The translations under genes and the position numbers were made by a program. A stretch of 64,000 nucleotides of DNA from NCBI GenBank assembly GCA_963803375.1, contig CAWDMB010000012.1, positions 124,001 to 188,000 on the forward strand. The letters run 5' to 3'. Position 1 is the first letter of the stretch. Each line of letters opens with the position of its first letter. The notes beneath the pieces are model-generated. The model ran no database searches, was not told the origin of the DNA, and saw only the letters and a program-made list of their open reading frames with translations. Positions 7,759 to 16,764 of this stretch are shown here, piece after piece. The stretch is from JAOPZW01 sp963803375. Lineage in GTDB: Bacteria; Actinomycetota; Thermoleophilia; Solirubrobacterales; Solirubrobacteraceae.

Positions 7759-9603
7759 TCAGGCGACCGGGACGGAGCCGGTGATACGGGTGCCGCGGCC
7801 GGGTGCGGAGTGGACCCTGAGCGTCCCAGCGATACTGGCGAGACGTTCGTGCATGTTCGTCAGACCCACGCCGGGCCTGGCCGAAGCCTGGTCGAATCCG
7901 GCTCCGTCGTCGCGGACCTCGAACGTCAGGGCGTCGTTCGCGCGCAGCGTGATCCAGACGCCCGTGGCCGCGTGCGCATGCTTGACGGCGTTCTGAAGCG
8001 CCTCCAGGCACGTGAAGTAGACGGCGCTCTCGATCTCCGCGCTGTAACGACCGATGTCGGCTGCGTCCAGATGGGCGTTGATTGGTGCCCGCCCTGCCGC
8101 TGCCTGCAGCGCAGCCGGCAGGCCAAGATCGGAGAGCAGCGACGGGTAGACACCGCGCGCGAGCGACCGGATCTCCGCGAGAGTCTCATCCACTTCCGAC
8201 TCGAGCGCCAACAGCTCGGCCGAGCTCGCGGCGTCGCTGACGCTGAGGTTCTCGCGGGCAAGCTCGAGCCTGATGCCGAGCGCAACGAGTCGTTGCTGTG
8301 CGCCGTCGTGCAGGGCGCGCTCCAGGCGCCGGCGCTCGTCGTCGACCTCCCTCAGCAGCCGAGCACGCGACAGCTCGAACTCATGCAGGCCCGCGCTGAC
8401 GGTTGTCCGCAGACGTTCTTGCTCGACCATCGAGAGCGTCCATGTCGCGACCGCGGCGATGAACTCGGGGTCGTCGGCCAGCGAGCCGTCGTGGACCAGC
8501 GCCCCCACGACCGTGTCGTGGCCGCGCAGCTCGGTGACGGTCTGCCTCGCGCCGGGCGCGGGAGCTTCCACGGGTTCGCCCGTCGGGTCCACGAAGCGGC
8601 CGTCGCGACGCCACGCGATCTGGACGGAAGGATCATCGAGCGCGTGCGCGAGCGTCTTCCGGAGCTCGTCGGGATTCATCCGGCGCCGGGTGACGACCGC
8701 CAGCTGCTGCAGCGCGCCCGCCACATAGAGACGCCAGCGCACGAGCCCGACCAGGAAACCCAGCGCCACGCCGGGGACGCACAGCCCGACGAGCCACCCG
8801 AGCGTGTCCACGGCGGACGCACCCGGGTCGCCTCGGCGAGCGACAACGAAGACAACCAGCAGCAGCATCTGCGCGATCGCGGCGGTGAGAACCGGCGCGA
8901 GCATCTGGCGCTGGGGACGCGTGGCGTGACGCATGCGGGCCACGAGCGTCGCCGACACGCCGGCGAACAGGCCGACGGTGAGCGCCTCGCGGAGCGGATA
9001 GATCCAGGCCTGGATGAACGCCGGCTCCTGTTCGGCGAGCATGAACGCGTTTGCCGGGCAGTCGACGCGACAGGATGACCACGGCGTGTGGACGGGGTAG
9101 GCGTCGACGAGCACCGCGGTCGGCAGGTACAGGAGACACAGGAGCGCCAGGGCCGCGCCGGCGAGACGGCGGTCCCGCGGGCTCGTGAGCTCGCCGGTCG
9201 GGTAAGCGAGCACGAGACAGACGAGGAAGACGATGGCGCACCAGCCGCCGAGCCTGCCGACGCTGTAGGGCAGGCTCGCGTCGGCCTGGGCGAGAGCCGC
9301 CGTCGACCACACCAGACCGGCCACGATCAGCAGCCCGCCGAAGCGCCGCTGCGCCGCGCGTTGCCTGGCGTACACCCCGACGCCGATCGGGACGAAGATG
9401 ATCAGGGCGTTCAGCAGCGCATAGCGCCAGCGCGTCTGCACCGGGGCGTTCGCCGCGAGCGAGGCTGCGGCCCCAGCGGCGGAGAGGACGGCAGCCGCGG
9501 CGATGACCACCGCGCCGCGGGCATGCGGGCCGCCCACCGCCTTCAGGCGGCGTAGCGTCGTGCGGTTCTCGAGCTCCGCATCGACCGAGCCGAACCCATT
9601 CAT
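7759..9603 (-). CDS. Membrane sensor histidine kinase, NarL/LiaS type (HisKA_3)
   Basis: The product is 614 residues from the ATG at 9603; a GTG at 9705 would add 34 low-complexity residues. About eight membrane segments fill residues 30-300. A weakly conserved GAF-like region follows. The dimerisation and phosphoacceptor helix contains ERRRLERALHDGAQQRL, with the phospho-His near 432. The ATPase domain has the N box EALQNAVKHA, the G1 box DDGAGFD and the G2 box GVGLTNMHERL. It should autophosphorylate and pass phosphate to a LuxR-type response regulator. None is encoded beside it, so it is an orphan here. The signal sensed is unknown. Confidence 0.88.
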   Translation of the reverse strand: MNGFGSVDAELENRTTLRRLKAVGGPHARGAVVIAAAAVLSAAGAAASLAANAPVQTRWRYALLNALIIFVPIGVGVYARQRAAQRRFGGLLIVAGLVWSTAALAQADASLPYSVGRLGGWCAIVFLVCLVLAYPTGELTSPRDRRLAGAALALLCLLYLPTAVLVDAYPVHTPWSSCRVDCPANAFMLAEQEPAFIQAWIYPLREALTVGLFAGVSATLVARMRHATRPQRQMLAPVLTAAIAQMLLLVVFVVARRGDPGASAVDTLGWLVGLCVPGVALGFLVGLVRWRLYVAGALQQLAVVTRRRMNPDELRKTLAHALDDPSVQIAWRRDGRFVDPTGEPVEAPAPGARQTVTELRGHDTVVGALVHDGSLADDPEFIAAVATWTLSMVEQERLRTTVSAGLHEFELSRARLLREVDDERRRLERALHDGAQQRLVALGIRLELARENLSVSDAASSAELLALESEVDETLAEIRSLARGVYPSLLSDLGLPAALQAAAGRAPINAHLDAADIGRYSAEIESAVYFTCLEALQNAVKHAHAATGVWITLRANDALTFEVRDDGAGFDQASARPGVGLTNMHERLASIAGTLRVHSAPGRGTRITGSVPVA

Positions 9604-9970
9604 GACCACGGCCCGCACGGTGGCGGCACCGGATGATCCGCTTCGCCGGTCGCCGCCGCCACCGTCGCGCGAGGCGCCCGTCGTCCGCGACGGAGATCCC
9701 GCCACGCAATGGGGACCGCGCTCAGCCGCAACGAAGCATGGACCACCTGGCCCCGACCCGACGAACGCGAACTATCTTCATCGGAGGTCCGCATGCCGTT
9801 CCCTCGGCGTCGCAATCCATACCGGCCGATGCTCGCACAGCGGCTTTGAGACCGGCAACGGGCAGATCGGGACTGGGCGGTATGTGGCGCTGGCGGCTCA
9901 CCTGCGCCCGACAACGGGAACCCCCGGGTCCTCGAGGCCCTCGTTCTCGACGCCGCGCCGGCCGGCGCGG
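9604..9970. other. Gap without a recognisable gene
   Basis: These roughly 370 bases lie between the kinase start and the end of a small unknown gene. The kinase could start further upstream at 9705, which would use part of it. The rest shows no supportable frame and presumably holds the kinase promoter. Confidence 0.45.
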
Positions 9971-10372
9971 CTACTCGGGGGCGTCGAGCAGCGCCAGGCA
10001 GGCCCGGCGCAGGTCGAGGTCGGCGTCGACCGCGGCCCGGATGGCGGGCTGCCACCGCGCGGCGCCCTCGGTGAGGGCGCACGAGGCGGCGGTGAGCGAG
10101 CCCTCGACCTCCTCTAGCCAGCGCCGGACGCACGCGCGCAGGGCGGCGCGGTCGACCGTCACCACGAACGCCTCGCGCGGGTCGTAGGCCTCCCATCCGA
10201 GGTCGTCGAGCAGCGCGAGGACGGGCTCGAACTCGCCGCGTAGCGCGCGGGCGGTCGCTCCGTCGCCGCGGCGCAGCGCGAGCTCGATGTCACCGATGGA
10301 GGCGAGGTCGCGCACGGCCGCCCGGTGCAGGAGCGCGCGCTCCGCGCGGCCGACGACGAGCGCGGTGCTCAT
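9971..10372 (-). CDS. Hypothetical alpha-helical protein
   Basis: The product is 133 residues and I do not recognise the family. The composition is helical and rich in Ala, Arg, Leu and acidic residues, with no membrane segment, signal peptide or Cys cluster. Segments such as RAERALLHRAAVRDLASIGDIELALRRG suggest a small helical bundle. The ATG at 10372 overlaps the TGA of the preceding small gene (ATGA), so both are likely translated together. That coupling is the best evidence that the frame is real. Confidence 0.6.
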   Translation of the reverse strand: MSTALVVGRAERALLHRAAVRDLASIGDIELALRRGDGATARALRGEFEPVLALLDDLGWEAYDPREAFVVTVDRAALRACVRRWLEEVEGSLTAASCALTEGAARWQPAIRAAVDADLDLRRACLALLDAPE

Positions 10373-10572
10373 TGCGCGCGCACCTCCAGCAGCGGCGCGC
10401 TGCCTGGCTGTGCGGCGACCGTCAGCTCGATCGCGCGGTTCGGAGGGGTGCCGTCGTCGGTGAAGACGAGCCGGCGCCCGTCGACGGCGGCCCGGTCGGG
10501 GAAGTTGAACGCCGTCTGGTCATAGGCGTTCGTCTCGCCCAGCAGCAGCGTGCAGCGCGTGAGCCTTGGCAT
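10369..10572 (-). CDS. Hypothetical 67-residue protein
   Basis: The start is the ATG at 10572; upstream in-frame starts give only low-complexity sequence. The product, with TLLLGETNAYDQTAFNFPD and GRRLVFTDDGTPPNRAIELTVAA, looks like a small beta-rich domain. No family is recognised. Its stop overlaps the start of the next gene by 4 bases, forming a two-gene unit of unknown job. Confidence 0.5.
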   Translation of the reverse strand: MPRLTRCTLLLGETNAYDQTAFNFPDRAAVDGRRLVFTDDGTPPNRAIELTVAAQPGSAPLLEVRAQ

Positions 10573-10847
10573 GGCGGTCCCGGTGCCCCCGGCTCCAGAG
10601 CGCGAACCGGTTCCAATCCCCATTGTTCGAGAGCGAACAGGATCCGGGACGGCGAGGGACGCGCGGCGCGGACGGCCGGTCTCCGGCCGCGGATGGGACG
10701 GCGCACCGCGCGCCACCTCGGAGCGGGCCGCCATCGGGTCACCGTCGCGTCCGCCCGCGGCCATGAGCAGGCACCCTGCCCGGCCTGGGTGGGCCGGCAT
10801 CGAGGGGCTCAACCGCGCCACGGCGCCCGTGCACTAGCGTTCGCGGC

Positions 10848-11996
10848 ATGCAGGCCAACGACATCACGCCCGAGCGCCTGCGTCGCCTCGCGGGGCTGCG
10901 ACCCGCCCGGGTCAAGGTCCTGTCGCTCTTCGTAAACCTCGACCCGCGCGAGTTCGCGACCGCGCCGGCGCGGCAGACCGAGCTGCGCTCGCTGCTGGAT
11001 CGGGCCGGGCGCCTCGTGCGCGACGCCGGCGAGCTCGAGCACGACGTGCGCGCGTCGTTGCACGAGGACCTCGAGCACGCCCGAGCCGAGCTGGTCGACG
11101 GCGGCGTGGACGCGAAGGGAGCACACGGGCTCGCGGTCTTCGCCGCCAGCGCGGCCGGGCTGTTCGAGGTGCTCAAGCTCTCGCGCCCCGTCGACCACGA
11201 GCCCGTCATCGCCGACGCGCCGTTCATCGAGCCGCTCGCCGGCATGGCCGACGGCGCGCGCTGGTGCGTGCTGCTCGCCAATCGGCGCACCGCGCGGCTG
11301 TTCTGCGGCACCGCCGAGGCGCTCGAGGAGGTCGAGCGCTTCGAGGACGACGTCCATGGCCAGCACGACCAGGGCGGCTGGTCGCAGGCGCGCTACCAGC
11401 GCTCGGTCGAGAAGGAGGTCGCAGACCACCTGCGTCACGTCGCCGAGGTCGCGTTCGCCCGCGTCGGCCAGCCGCCGCCCGACGGCCTGCTCGTCGGCGG
11501 GCCGCACGAGCTCGTCGGCGATCTCGAGGCCAAGCTGCACCCCTACCTGCGCGAGCGGCTCGCCGGGCGCCTCGAGATCGACGTCGAGGACACCTCCGCC
11601 GATGACGTCCGCAGCGCGGCGGCCGAGCGCATCGACGCCGCCGCCCGCGAACGCGCGGACGCCGCCCTCGAGCGCCTCGCCCAGGCCTTCGCGGGCGGTG
11701 GCGCCGCCGCGAGCGGGCTCGGCGACGTGCTCGGGGCCGTGCACGAGCAGCGCGTCGCGACGCTGCTCGTCGACGAGAGCTTCGAGGCTCCCGGCGTCCG
11801 CTGTCCGAGCTGCGGCTGGCTCGGCCCGACCGAGGCGACGGCGTGCCCGGCCGACGGCACGCCGACCGAGCGCGACGACGACATCGTGGGCGTCGCCATC
11901 GGACGCGCGCTGACCCAGTCGGCCGACGTCCTGGTCCTCCACGACCGCCCCGAGCTCGCCTCCCACGGTCACGTCGCCGCCGTCCTGCGCTTCTGA
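10848..11996 (+). CDS. baeRF family protein (eRF1/Vms1-like release-factor fold) with zinc ribbon
   Basis: The product is 382 residues. The N-terminal domain (LFVNLDPREFATAPARQTELRSLLD, then GLAVFAASAAGLFEVLKL) and the middle eRF1-like part (RWCVLLANRRTARLF, EVERFEDDVHGQHDQGGWSQARYQRSVEKEVADHL) match bacterial archaeo-eukaryotic release factor (baeRF10-like) proteins. A C-terminal ribbon, CPSCGWLG then CPADG, probably binds zinc. Members of this fold act on ribosomes or peptidyl-tRNA, and some bacterial members are thought to act in ribosome rescue or hibernation. The exact role here is not known. It stands alone between small unknown genes. Confidence 0.72.
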   Translation: MQANDITPERLRRLAGLRPARVKVLSLFVNLDPREFATAPARQTELRSLLDRAGRLVRDAGELEHDVRASLHEDLEHARAELVDGGVDAKGAHGLAVFAASAAGLFEVLKLSRPVDHEPVIADAPFIEPLAGMADGARWCVLLANRRTARLFCGTAEALEEVERFEDDVHGQHDQGGWSQARYQRSVEKEVADHLRHVAEVAFARVGQPPPDGLLVGGPHELVGDLEAKLHPYLRERLAGRLEIDVEDTSADDVRSAAAERIDAAARERADAALERLAQAFAGGGAAASGLGDVLGAVHEQRVATLLVDESFEAPGVRCPSCGWLGPTEATACPADGTPTERDDDIVGVAIGRALTQSADVLVLHDRPELASHGHVAAVLRF

Positions 11997-12084
11997 GCGG
12001 TCCTGCCGTTGTCGAGCCGTACCGGGCGCGGCGCTCGGGCGTTGCCGGGCCGCCCTGACCGCGCTTGGGCCTACCCTCGGCGAT

Positions 12085-12483
12085 GTGTCGCTCGCGCCGT
12101 GGGTCTTGGTCGGCATGGTCGCCGTTGTGGCGCTCTACGCGATCGCCGTGCTCGCGCTGATCGTCGCCGGCCGCCGCAGCGATGCTCGAGCGTTGACGGG
12201 CTTCGTTCCCGACTGCGTGGTGCTGGTGCGGCGCCTGCTGTCCGACGAACGCGTTCCGCGCCGTCGCAAGCTGCTGCTCGGGTTGCTCGCCGGCTACCTG
12301 GCGATGCCGTTGGACCTGGTGCCCGACTTCATCCCGGTCGCCGGGCAGATCGACGACGCGATCCTCGTGGCGCTGGTGTTGCGCACCCTCCTGCGCTCCG
12401 GCGGTGAGGATCTGCTACGCGAGCACTGGCCAGGCCCCGAGCAGTCTCGCCTGGTCGTGCGGCGGCTGGCTCACGGGCGCTAG
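12085..12483 (+). CDS. YkvA/DUF1232 small membrane protein
   Basis: The product is 132 residues from a GTG start. An N-terminal membrane helix (WVLVGMVAVVALYAIAVLALIVAG) is followed by the DUF1232 core YLAMPLDLVPDFIPVAGQIDDA, which is diagnostic for the YkvA family. The function is unknown; the core hydrophobic hairpin suggests membrane association. Its stop codon and that of the convergent ABC1 kinase gene share the palindrome CTAG at 12480-12483. Confidence 0.85.
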   Translation: MSLAPWVLVGMVAVVALYAIAVLALIVAGRRSDARALTGFVPDCVVLVRRLLSDERVPRRRKLLLGLLAGYLAMPLDLVPDFIPVAGQIDDAILVALVLRTLLRSGGEDLLREHWPGPEQSRLVVRRLAHGR

Positions 12484-13940
12484 TCCCAGCCACCGTTGCG
12501 CGGGCGGGATCCAGCCCTCCGACCGCGGCGCGCGACGAAGTCGGCTTCGGCCTGTCCCAGCTGGGTCGCGGGCGGCGCCCCGTGCAGGTACTCAGCGGCG
12601 ATAGCGCCCCAGTCCGCGCCTGCCCGGAGCTGCTCCAGAACCACGGCGACGATGCCGTGCATCCGCCGGATCAGGATCGATTCCGGCGGCAGGGCGAATT
12701 GGTTGAGCTGCATCCTCATCGCGGCCCGCTGCTCGCTGTCTGGACGCTCGCGGTCCCGGCCGCGACGGGCATCCTCGGGGGCGAAGCGACGCTCTCCCGG
12801 CACGGCGTACCACTTGAGGGCCATTCGCATCAGACTCAGCGCAGAGTCGCCGTCGACCGCGTCGGCCCGACTGGCGGGCAGATATCCGCCCCCGAGCAGG
12901 GCCGCCTTCAGGGCCGCCGCGTCCCGGTCGCGGACGGCGAGGGCGATCGCCCGCTCGTCGGCCACGCGGGCGCCGTCGACGTCGCGCAACAGGCCGAAGT
13001 CCAGGAAGCAGACCCGGCCGTCGGGGCACAGCAGGTAGTTGCCGGGATGAGGGTCTCCGAGGGCGATCCGGTCGCGATAGAGCAGGCCGAAGTAGAGCCG
13101 GAAGACGATCTCGCCGTAGCGGTCGCGCTGCGCCTCGTCGGCCCGGCGCACGGCCTCGAAGCGTTCCCCCTGGACGTATTCGGACACCAGCACGCGACGG
13201 GTCGAGAGGTCCGTGTGGATCCGGGGCACGCGGACGAACGGATGTCCCCGCATCAGCCGCTCGATACGGCGCTGGCTCTGGGCCTCGAGCTCGTAGTCGA
13301 GCTCCTCTCCGATCCGCTCGCGCATCTCCGCGGCGAGCGCCTTCGTGTCCAGCCCCGGGGCGAGCCGCTTGACGAGCGGCACCAGCAGCGTCGCATTGCG
13401 CAGGTCCGTCTCGACCGCTTCCGCAACTCCGGGGTACTGAATCTTCACGGCCACGTCGTTGCCGTCGATGGTGGTGGCGCGATGGACCTGGCCAATGGAG
13501 GCCGCGGCAAACGCGCGCTCGTCGAAGTCGCAGAACACGTGCTGGAGCGGCCCGCCGAACTCCCGCCGCATGAGCCTCTCGAGGTCTGCGAACCGCACCG
13601 GCGGGACGTTGTCGCGGAGCGCCGCGAGGCTGCGTTGCAGCTCGTCCTGCTCGTCCTCGGGAAGGCCGTCGAACTTGACCATCGAGATCATCTGGCCGAC
13701 CTTCATCGCCGCGCCGCGCATCTGCCCAAGCTGGTCGACAAGCTGCTGGACGAGCGCTGCGGTCCGCTCGCGTTGAGCGGCTGCGGCCCGCTCGGGCGTC
13801 CGGACCCGGTTCGCGGTGCGCATCCCGGCCCACTGCAGGCCTTGCCCCGTCACCAGCCCGCCGACCTGCGCCGTCCGCGCGAGCCGGCCTGTAGGCAGCT
13901 TTCCCGCCTCGGGCGGCGGATCGTCGGCCTGCGCGCTCAT
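12480..13940 (-). CDS. ABC1/AarF/UbiB-like atypical kinase
   Basis: The product is 486 residues. The family-defining KxGQ motif is AAMKVGQMIS (80-83), followed by the A-rich nucleotide loop AAASIGQVHRA, the lysine region VAVKIQYPG, EELDYELEAQ, the catalytic loop GDPHPGNYLL and the metal motif LDFGLL. ABC1 proteins bind ATP and act in isoprenoid-quinone or lipid metabolism. In organisms without ubiquinone their substrate is not settled. The C-terminal tail is Arg-rich. It is convergent with the YkvA-like gene and shares its stop palindrome. Confidence 0.88.
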   Translation of the reverse strand: MSAQADDPPPEAGKLPTGRLARTAQVGGLVTGQGLQWAGMRTANRVRTPERAAAAQRERTAALVQQLVDQLGQMRGAAMKVGQMISMVKFDGLPEDEQDELQRSLAALRDNVPPVRFADLERLMRREFGGPLQHVFCDFDERAFAAASIGQVHRATTIDGNDVAVKIQYPGVAEAVETDLRNATLLVPLVKRLAPGLDTKALAAEMRERIGEELDYELEAQSQRRIERLMRGHPFVRVPRIHTDLSTRRVLVSEYVQGERFEAVRRADEAQRDRYGEIVFRLYFGLLYRDRIALGDPHPGNYLLCPDGRVCFLDFGLLRDVDGARVADERAIALAVRDRDAAALKAALLGGGYLPASRADAVDGDSALSLMRMALKWYAVPGERRFAPEDARRGRDRERPDSEQRAAMRMQLNQFALPPESILIRRMHGIVAVVLEQLRAGADWGAIAAEYLHGAPPATQLGQAEADFVARRGRRAGSRPRNGGWD

Positions 13941-14321
13941 CGACCGAGCCTAGCGAGACGACCCGAGCGCCAGCTCCCGACGGCGCCGGTCCATGACGCG
14001 ACCGCGCCGGCACCGCGGTTGATCTCCGCTACGCGCGCCGGCAGGCAGCGGCTGGGTGCTCCAGACTCGTGCGACCTCGATCCTCGCGAGGCGCCACCCC
14101 GACTCGCAGCGGACTGCTCGGAAGCGGTAGCGCTGGCCGGCAGGCACGCTGATCGGCGCGCTCGGCGGCCGCTCGATCACCGCCGTGATCGTCTTCACCG
14201 CCGCCTGAAGGGCGACAATAGGTGGCAGGCCGCCGCCGCGAGCAGCGCACGATCTGCGGCGCAAAGGCGCGGCCGCGCGCCCCGGCGGCGGAGCGCCGTC
14301 GTGACCCACGCTAAACCGCAG
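13941..14321. other. Gap with a possible decayed minus-strand frame
   Basis: These 381 bases lie upstream of the ABC1 kinase gene. A minus-strand frame across 13950-14309 includes a protein-like stretch (VPAGQRYRFRAVRCESGW, RLARIEVARVW), but it lacks a credible start and is Arg/Pro-rich elsewhere. I treat it as an unproven or decayed small gene. Confidence 0.3.
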
Positions 14322-15164
14322 CTAGACGAATCGCTTCACGAAGTCGAGTGCCGTCTGTGCCACCTCGCGCCAGCCGCTGTCGATCGTGAGCGAGTGCCCG
14401 CGGTTCGGGATCCTGGTGATCTCCGTGACGGACTCGTTGTGCTTCTGGCGCTTGTAGGCGGCGTTGGCGATCGCCCACGGGACGGTGTGGTCCTTCTCGC
14501 CCTCGATGATCAGCAGCGGGCCCCGGGCTGGATTCCTGGGATCGACCTTGGCCTCGGTGAAGGGGTTGAGGTTTGCGTTCGCCATCTGCGCGAGGGCCAC
14601 CCCGGGGCCGGCCACGTGGTAGCCGTCGTATAGCTGCCGCGCCTCCTCGTCGTCTAGCGCGTTGGCCCATCCGTACTTGAACTGGTCGAACGTGAGGGTG
14701 ATCGCGCGGCCACGGTTGAGCGGATTCGCCAGCACCGGGCCGGTCACCTTCAGGGTCGAGAGCGGCAGGGGCAGGACGCCTCGGAACGGCCCCGGGTCGA
14801 TGGCCACCGAGGCGGCCGAGAGCCCCCGGTCGGCGATCATGTAGGTGAGCAGGCCACCCGTCGAATGGCCCATCACGACGGGCCTCTTGTCGAGCTGGCG
14901 GATCACCTTGGCGGTGTGGTCGGCAACCTGCTTCAGGGTCTTCCTTGCAAAGACCTCCGGGTTGGCGCGGGCTTCCTCGACCGCTTCCGGGTCGTCCGGC
15001 CAAGAGGGCGTTACACCCGCGTAGCCGTTCTCCTCGAACAGACCGACCCAGTTGTCCCAGCTGCTCGGCAGCAGCCAGAGCCCGTGGATGAAGACGACCG
15101 GCGTCTTCCCGCTCGAGTTGGCTTGATCGATCTGGCGCTGCTCGCGCTCGGTGATCTCGGCCAT
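14322..15164 (-). CDS. Alpha/beta hydrolase
   Basis: The product is 280 residues from an ATG with a very strong ribosome site (GGAAGGAG) 6 bases upstream, which decides the start. The hydrolase fold is shown by VVFIHGLWLLPSSW (oxyanion region), the nucleophile elbow GHSTGG, the acid region IIEGEKDHTVPW, and the catalytic His in RGHSLT. It should be a cytoplasmic serine hydrolase (esterase, lipase or similar). The substrate is unknown. The upstream 200 bases hold no gene and probably its promoter. Confidence 0.88.
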   Translation of the reverse strand: MAEITEREQRQIDQANSSGKTPVVFIHGLWLLPSSWDNWVGLFEENGYAGVTPSWPDDPEAVEEARANPEVFARKTLKQVADHTAKVIRQLDKRPVVMGHSTGGLLTYMIADRGLSAASVAIDPGPFRGVLPLPLSTLKVTGPVLANPLNRGRAITLTFDQFKYGWANALDDEEARQLYDGYHVAGPGVALAQMANANLNPFTEAKVDPRNPARGPLLIIEGEKDHTVPWAIANAAYKRQKHNESVTEITRIPNRGHSLTIDSGWREVAQTALDFVKRFV

Positions 15165-15383
15165 GGTGTGCTCCTTCCGCTGGGCGGCAGGTAGCACCGC
15201 CGGACAAGTCGACTCCAGTCGAATCTGACCATAACCGCTCGGATCACGCATATAGGGGGCCGACCGTCCTGCTCGAGATCGGGTTGGCAGCCCCTCACCA
15301 ACCTGACCTCCGACCGGCGGAGGCCGGCACAACCTCGGCCGGCCCGGCGATTGACACGGCATTCGGCGCTTTTCGCTGATGCG

Positions 15384-15985
15384 TCAAGCGGCAGTGAACG
15401 GAACCGACGTGCCACTGCCGCTGCGCGCGATCAGCGGCAGCGCGGAGAGGCGCCGAGCCACGCGGAGCTTCGCTATCGCATCGAGGCAGAAGCGGCAGCG
15501 CCGCGCTCCGCCGCGCGCAGCTCCGAGTCGGACGAAATGGAGCGGCGCGCCCGGAATCACTACGCCGCTTCCCCTTCGCGCGAGAACCAGTAGCGTGACG
15601 TCTCCGACGCTGTACTGCTCGTCCGGTGAGCCCAGAACGTCCATCCGGACGACCAAGCCATCCTCCAGCCGATAGCGATGGCGACCGCGCGAATCGGAGA
15701 TGAGCTCGCCGCTGCTCGCGTCGTGGACCACTTGATGGACGTCGACCGTGATTGCTCCCGTCCGCCTCTGTGAAGCCCTCGGGCTCGAACTTGCTCGAGA
15801 TGGTGGCGAACTGTCTGCTCCAGTAGTCGCGGACCGCCGCGCGGCCGATTACACAGCCGCCCTCCCAGGCGTTGGGCCAATCGACTTTCGGGGTGCATTG
15901 ACTCGATCGCGACCTCGACATCGCGGGCGTTGAAGGCGCGGTAGGCGGACCGCAGCACATGCTCGGCCTCCGGGCATGCAGGCAA
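15384..15985 (-). pseudogene. SnoaL-like (NTF2-fold) gene with two frame shifts
   Basis: Three consecutive minus-strand frames together give one SnoaL-like protein. The first is HVLRSAYRAFNARDVEVAIESMHPE. The second is VDWPNAWEGG, VIGRAAVRDYW and QFATISSKFEPEGF. The third is ITVDVHQVVHDASSGELISD, RHRYRLEDGLVVRMDVLG. The shifts fall at the A-run near 15886-15888 and at the AA near 15752-15753, each explained by one extra base. The N-terminal start would be a TTG near 15985. SnoaL-like proteins are small cyclases, isomerases or binding proteins. This copy should be inactive unless the extra bases are sequencing errors. The C-terminal 50 residues beyond the domain are read-through. Confidence 0.75.
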
Positions 15986-16082
15986 ACCTAACGGGCGGCG
16001 ATGAGAGCGGGCCCGCTGCTCCTTCGCCCCGAAGAAACTAACGGCCGCTCAGCAAGGACGGGCCGCGGTACCCTCGCCCCCT

Positions 16083-16703
16083 GTGCGGATCGCGATCTTG
16101 GCCTACGAGGGCTTCGACGAACTTGACGCGTTCGGGCCGTACGAGGTGCTACGCAACGCAGCACTAGGTGGCGCCGACGTTGAGGTGCTCCTCGTCACGT
16201 ACCGGCCGGTAGAGCGCGTGACCGGCTCCCACGGGCTGAAGGTCCAGCCCCAGGAGATGCTTGCAAGTCGAGGCTTCGATCTCGTGATCGTCCCGGGCGG
16301 CGGCTGGAACGACCGCGCGCCTGCCGGCGCCTACGCGGAGGCGGAGCGAGGCGAACTGCCCGCGCGCCTGTGCCGGCTGCGCGAAGCCGGCACCGCCATA
16401 GCGTCGGTCTGCACGGGCGCGATGCTGGTTGCCGCCGCGGGCCTCGTGGACGGCCGGCCCGCGACCACCCACCACCTCGCGCTCGAGGAGCTTCACGCGA
16501 AGGGCGCCGAGGTCATCGACGCCCGGGTGGTCGATGACGGCGACCTGCTCAGCTGCGGTGGCGTGACCGCCGGCATCGACTTGGCGCTCTGGATCGTGGA
16601 GCGCGAGTGGGGAAAGCGGCTCGCCGACGGCATCGCCCGCGAGATGGAGTATGAACGCCGAGCCCTGACGTGGACGCGGGAACCGAGCGTCGAGGCTAAG
16701 TGA
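16083..16703 (+). CDS. DJ-1/PfpI family protein
   Basis: The product is 206 residues from a GTG start. It has the class I glutamine amidotransferase-like fold of ThiJ/PfpI: MRIAILAYEGFDELDAFGPYEVL with the acidic residue near Asp 13 and Glu 21, DLVIVPGGGW, and the nucleophile elbow ASVCTGAMLVAAAGL. The pattern YEGFDELDxFGPYEV and VCTG is closest to isonitrile hydratase or AraC-associated DJ-1 proteins. It may be a hydratase or a stress-linked glyoxalase/chaperone-type protein. No helix-turn-helix is present. The gene stands alone. Confidence 0.83.
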   Translation: MRIAILAYEGFDELDAFGPYEVLRNAALGGADVEVLLVTYRPVERVTGSHGLKVQPQEMLASRGFDLVIVPGGGWNDRAPAGAYAEAERGELPARLCRLREAGTAIASVCTGAMLVAAAGLVDGRPATTHHLALEELHAKGAEVIDARVVDDGDLLSCGGVTAGIDLALWIVEREWGKRLADGIAREMEYERRALTWTREPSVEAK

Positions 16704-16764
16704 GTCGGAAGTACGCGCGTTACGCCCGGCTCCCGCCTCGCGCGAGGACGTGAAGCGCACACCC

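Noticed and set aside
13950..14309. Minus-strand frame of about 119 residues with a natural-looking middle segment
   Set aside because: The ends are Arg/Pro-rich, there is no good start or ribosome site, and no family is recognised. Kept only as a note in the gap entry.
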